Positions 6,359-8,430 of a DNA stretch of 8,430 nt are shown one piece after another (within the stretch, counting starts at the first letter, position 1; every line of letters starts with the position of its first letter). A program made the position numbers and the translations under genes. The notes beneath the pieces were generated by a model that was given only the letters and a program-made list of their open reading frames with translations, did no database searches and was not told the origin of the DNA. This DNA is from JBKPRX01 sp046734795. Lineage in GTDB: Bacteria > Actinomycetota > Thermoleophilia > Gaiellales > Gaiellaceae. The stretch covers positions 1 through 8,430 of the forward strand of contig JBKPRX010000048.1 of assembly GCA_046734795.1 (NCBI GenBank). The letters are read 5' to 3'.

Positions 6359-7242
6359 TTGGACGACGTGCCGAGCGCGGCGTTGAACAGCCGTCGTGCG
6401 TGCGTGCCGGTGACCGTGTCCTTGATTCCGATCAGGTCGCACGCACCCGCGAGTACGAGCTCGAACGTGCGCGACGAGTACGGCTCGACGTTGTAGCGGT
6501 GTAGCTGAAGCGGATCGGTCGCGGGCGAGTTCGCACCGGAGATCGACGTGAACGCGACGTCGTAGCCGGCTTGGCGCACGAGACTCAAGTGGACAGGCTT
6601 GTAGTGCGCCTCCGAGCCCTTCACGTATGAGAATGCGCGCACGGGTCGACCGAGCCGTTCCTCGAGCCGGAGCTTCGAGACGACGATCTCGCGCGCGGCT
6701 TCGTCGAGCTCGAGATCGGCGAGCGGACGATGGCTGATCCCGTGGGACTCGATCCGCACGCCTGCGCGCTCGAGCTCGCCGAGCTCGTCCCAGTCGACGG
6801 TGCGGTTGAGGATCCCGCGCGTCGCGAGTGCTTCCTCGTGCGGAAGCGGCAGCGGGTCTCCGATGTAGCCAAGCGGGACGAACTGCACTGCGGGGTAGCC
6901 GTAGCGCTGGAGGATCGGCGCCGCGTGCTCGAGGTTGTCGCGGTAGCCGTCGTCGAACGTGATCAACACCGACGACGGCGGCAGCGACGCACCGTCCGCG
7001 TAGTGCGCGAGCACCGCATCGAGATCGACGACCGTGTAGCCGAGCTCGTGCAGCTGCGCCATCTGCTCGTCGAAGAGCGACGTGGGCATCGACATCCGGT
7101 TGCCCTCGACGTCGTTCACCTTGTGGTACATGAGGACGCGAAGCGTGCGCCCGTCGCCGTTCACGGCGCGGAGGCCGGTCGCCGTCTCGCCGAGCGCGCG
7201 GTAGACCCCGTTCTTCACGGCCTGCTTCAGCTGCTCGCGCAC
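6355..7242 (-). CDS. Polysaccharide deacetylase (NodB/CE4 fold)
   Basis: This 295-residue protein of the CE4 deacetylase superfamily would remove N-acetyl groups from a glycan with a divalent metal. Landmarks are LRVLMYHKV (34-42), motif 1 ITFDDGY (94-100) with the presumed base and metal-binding aspartates D97/D98, motif 2 SHGISH (166-171) with metal histidines H167/H171, and GYDVAFTS (226-233) followed by HRYNV (248-252). Motif 3 is unusual: where relatives have F-x-YP-x-G, this reads FSYVKGSE (204-211), with Val replacing Pro. No signal peptide or strong membrane segment is seen at the N-terminus, so action in the cytoplasm on a precursor, or attachment by another route, is possible. The GTG at 7242 lies nine bases after the upstream stop; a GTG at 7218 is an alternative. 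The stop overlaps the GNAT start, which suggests the two act together. Confidence 0.9.
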   Translation of the reverse strand: MREQLKQAVKNGVYRALGETATGLRAVNGDGRTLRVLMYHKVNDVEGNRMSMPTSLFDEQMAQLHELGYTVVDLDAVLAHYADGASLPPSSVLITFDDGYRDNLEHAAPILQRYGYPAVQFVPLGYIGDPLPLPHEEALATRGILNRTVDWDELGELERAGVRIESHGISHRPLADLELDEAAREIVVSKLRLEERLGRPVRAFSYVKGSEAHYKPVHLSLVRQAGYDVAFTSISGANSPATDPLQLHRYNVEPYSSRTFELVLAGACDLIGIKDTVTGTHARRLFNAALGTSSK

Positions 7243-7251
7243 GCGACCAGT

Positions 7252-8346
7252 CTACGGCGCGGCGAGTGCGGCGATCCGGCGCGCGTACTCGGCCGGAGTG
7301 ACCGCCCACGCCTCACCCGCCTGACGGGCGGCGGCGCCGAGCCGCTCGCACAGCGCGCGGTCGTCGAAGAGACGAACAATCGCCGCGGCGACGTCGGCGG
7401 GGTCCTCGGGATCGACGAGCAGGCCGGTCTCCTCGTCGCGAACGAGATCCGGGATGCCGGCGCGATTGCCACCGACCACGGCGCGGCCGCGACAGAACGC
7501 TTCGAGGGCCACGCGCGGCAGTCCTTCCGAGCGCGACGGCAGCACGAAGAACCACGCGTCGTCCATCGCCGCCGCGACCTGCTCCGGCTCGAGCCTCGCG
7601 GTCCACTCGATCCGTGCACTCTCGACCAGTCGTTGCAGCGGCCCCACGCCGACCACGTGCAACGTTGCATACGGAACGCGCTGCGCAACGAGGCGCCACG
7701 CGGCGACGAGAGTGTCGACACCCTTGTAGCGCTCGAGGACGCCAACGAAGACGGCGCGCGGTCGCTCCGGCAGCGGCGCGGGAGCGTCCGCGAGGAAGAC
7801 GTCGACGTCGACGTACGCGGCGAACGTCGCGACCGGCTCCACGCCCAATGCACGCACGAGCGCCGTCGTCTGCGACGACACGGTTCGCACGGCGTCGACT
7901 CCGCGTACGGCGATCGGCGCGAGCCGGTCGCCGAGCGGGCTCAGCAGCTGGCGCAGTCGCGATCCGTAGAGCCGCGTCGCTTCGTGCCAGTCGCCGTGCA
8001 GGTCGAGGACGAGTCGCGGGCGTCGGCGCGCGAGCCGGGTCGCTGCGAGAACGGCCACGGCCTCGTGCACGCCTTGCACGATCACTGCATCGGGCGCGAA
8101 CTGCCGCAGCTCGCGCGCGACGCGAAACGGCAGCAGCGCGTAGAACACGGGGCCGTCGAGCACGGCAGGCCGCACGGGCGACGCCAACACGAATCGCGAA
8201 TCGAGGGGCGGCTGGCGCGTTCGCGCCGCTGCGAGCACGCGCACGTCGAGGAGCTCCGAGATCGCGTCCCACTTCCGGGCCTGCTCGGGCGGAAGCGGCA
8301 GCCGGTGCCGCTCGCGCGAGACGAAGAGGACGCGCGGCTTCGTCAG
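7252..8346 (-). CDS. GT4 glycosyltransferase, apparent CTG start
   Basis: This is a retaining GT-B glycosyltransferase of 364 residues as called. The N-terminal half begins PRVLFVSRERHRLPLPP and QARKWDAI (about 4-29), a usual GT4 opening, and contains LVLDLHGDWHE (112-122). The C-terminal half has VFVGVLERYKGVDTL (199-213), HVVGVGPLQRL (230-240), the EX7E pair E274/E282 in SEGLPRVALEAF, and TGLLVDPEDP (307-316). The first ordinary start in frame is GTG at 8244, which would delete 34 residues including the first strand and the KWD segment. Upstream of it the only plausible start is CTG at 8346, which overlaps the preceding TGA as CTGA with GGAGG seven bases before it. The gene ends with TAG at 7252-7254, nine bases before the deacetylase start. 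A role in adding one sugar of the polymer follows from family and context; donor and acceptor are unknown. Confidence 0.9.
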   Translation of the reverse strand: MTKPRVLFVSRERHRLPLPPEQARKWDAISELLDVRVLAAARTRQPPLDSRFVLASPVRPAVLDGPVFYALLPFRVARELRQFAPDAVIVQGVHEAVAVLAATRLARRRPRLVLDLHGDWHEATRLYGSRLRQLLSPLGDRLAPIAVRGVDAVRTVSSQTTALVRALGVEPVATFAAYVDVDVFLADAPAPLPERPRAVFVGVLERYKGVDTLVAAWRLVAQRVPYATLHVVGVGPLQRLVESARIEWTARLEPEQVAAAMDDAWFFVLPSRSEGLPRVALEAFCRGRAVVGGNRAGIPDLVRDEETGLLVDPEDPADVAAAIVRLFDDRALCERLGAAARQAGEAWAVTPAEYARRIAALAAP

Positions 8347-8430
8347 CTCAGCGCCTCCACGACCGCGTCGGCCCAGTGGTCGACCGAGTGCTCCTTCGTG
8401 ACTCGTGCACGCAGCTCGCGACCGAGCGCA
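8343..8430 (-). CDS. C-terminal tail of a GT4-like glycosyltransferase (5' part outside window)
   Basis: Reading leftward from the right edge, a frame codes 28 complete residues, ALGRELRARVTKEHSVDHW then ADAVVEALS, and stops at TGA 8345-8343. The end closely resembles the tail of the enzyme at 4398-5408 (HSVDTWADGIIEAM), and both match the closing helix of many GT4 proteins, where a basic helix is followed by H/FS-x-x-x-WA and a hydrophobic helix. It is therefore probably a paralogue and the fifth GT4-type gene in the window. The stop overlaps the following CTG start as CTGA, so it belongs to the same leftward operon. Catalytic residues are outside the window, so the assignment rests on the tail and context only. 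Confidence 0.65.
   Translation of the reverse strand, partial: ALGRELRARVTKEHSVDHWADAVVEALS
8354..8358 (-). promoter_or_regulatory. Strong Shine-Dalgarno GGAGG ahead of a CTG start
   Basis: On the minus strand a perfect GGAGG ends seven bases before the CTG at 8346 and lies within the last codons of the preceding partial gene. No ATG, GTG or TTG occurs in the downstream gene's frame between the window edge and the CTG, so this site supports the CTG as the real start. Confidence 0.7.

Noticed and set aside
6359..7309. Extension of the GNAT frame as a fusion protein of over 600 residues
   Set aside because: The extension overlaps the whole polysaccharide deacetylase, which has clear catalytic motifs, while the extension has only low-complexity Arg-rich sequence.

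Overview
The window looks like part of a cell-surface or extracellular polysaccharide locus from a high-GC bacterium. Codons end mostly in G or C, genes are packed stop-to-start, and GTG starts are frequent. The proteins resemble those of soil Actinobacteriota, perhaps Thermoleophilia; this placement is an impression from sequence style and is not proven. No RNA gene, insertion sequence, CRISPR array or phage gene was seen.

There are nine genes in two converging groups. The left group runs rightward: the C-terminal part of a glutamine-dependent asparagine synthase-type amidotransferase (1-1020), a multi-pass membrane glycosyltransferase of the GT39/ArnT kind (1017-2288) and a GT4 glycosyltransferase (2285-3334). 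The right group runs leftward from the right edge: the tail of a GT4-like protein (8343-8430), a GT4 glycosyltransferase (7252-8346), a NodB-type polysaccharide deacetylase (6355-7242), a GNAT acyltransferase (5411-6358), a divergent GT4 enzyme (4398-5408) and a GT4 enzyme (3307-4401). The two groups meet tail to tail and overlap by 28 bases inside a near-palindrome (3304-3337).

Only 11 bases (5409-5410 and 7243-7251) lie outside the called genes, so no internal promoter is evident and each group probably behaves as one translationally coupled operon. The likely shared task is to assemble a glycan from nucleotide sugars with several GT4 enzymes, modify it by N-deacetylation, acylation and amidation, and transfer or complete it at the membrane with a lipid-linked-sugar glycosyltransferase. 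The polymer itself cannot be identified from the sequence.

The most interesting signals are two GT4 genes (2285 and 8346) that appear to start at CTG, each in a CTGA stop/start overlap behind a perfect GGAGG, and the symmetric palindromic junction where two inverted GT4 paralogues take their stop codons from the antisense of each other's conserved LYE codons.
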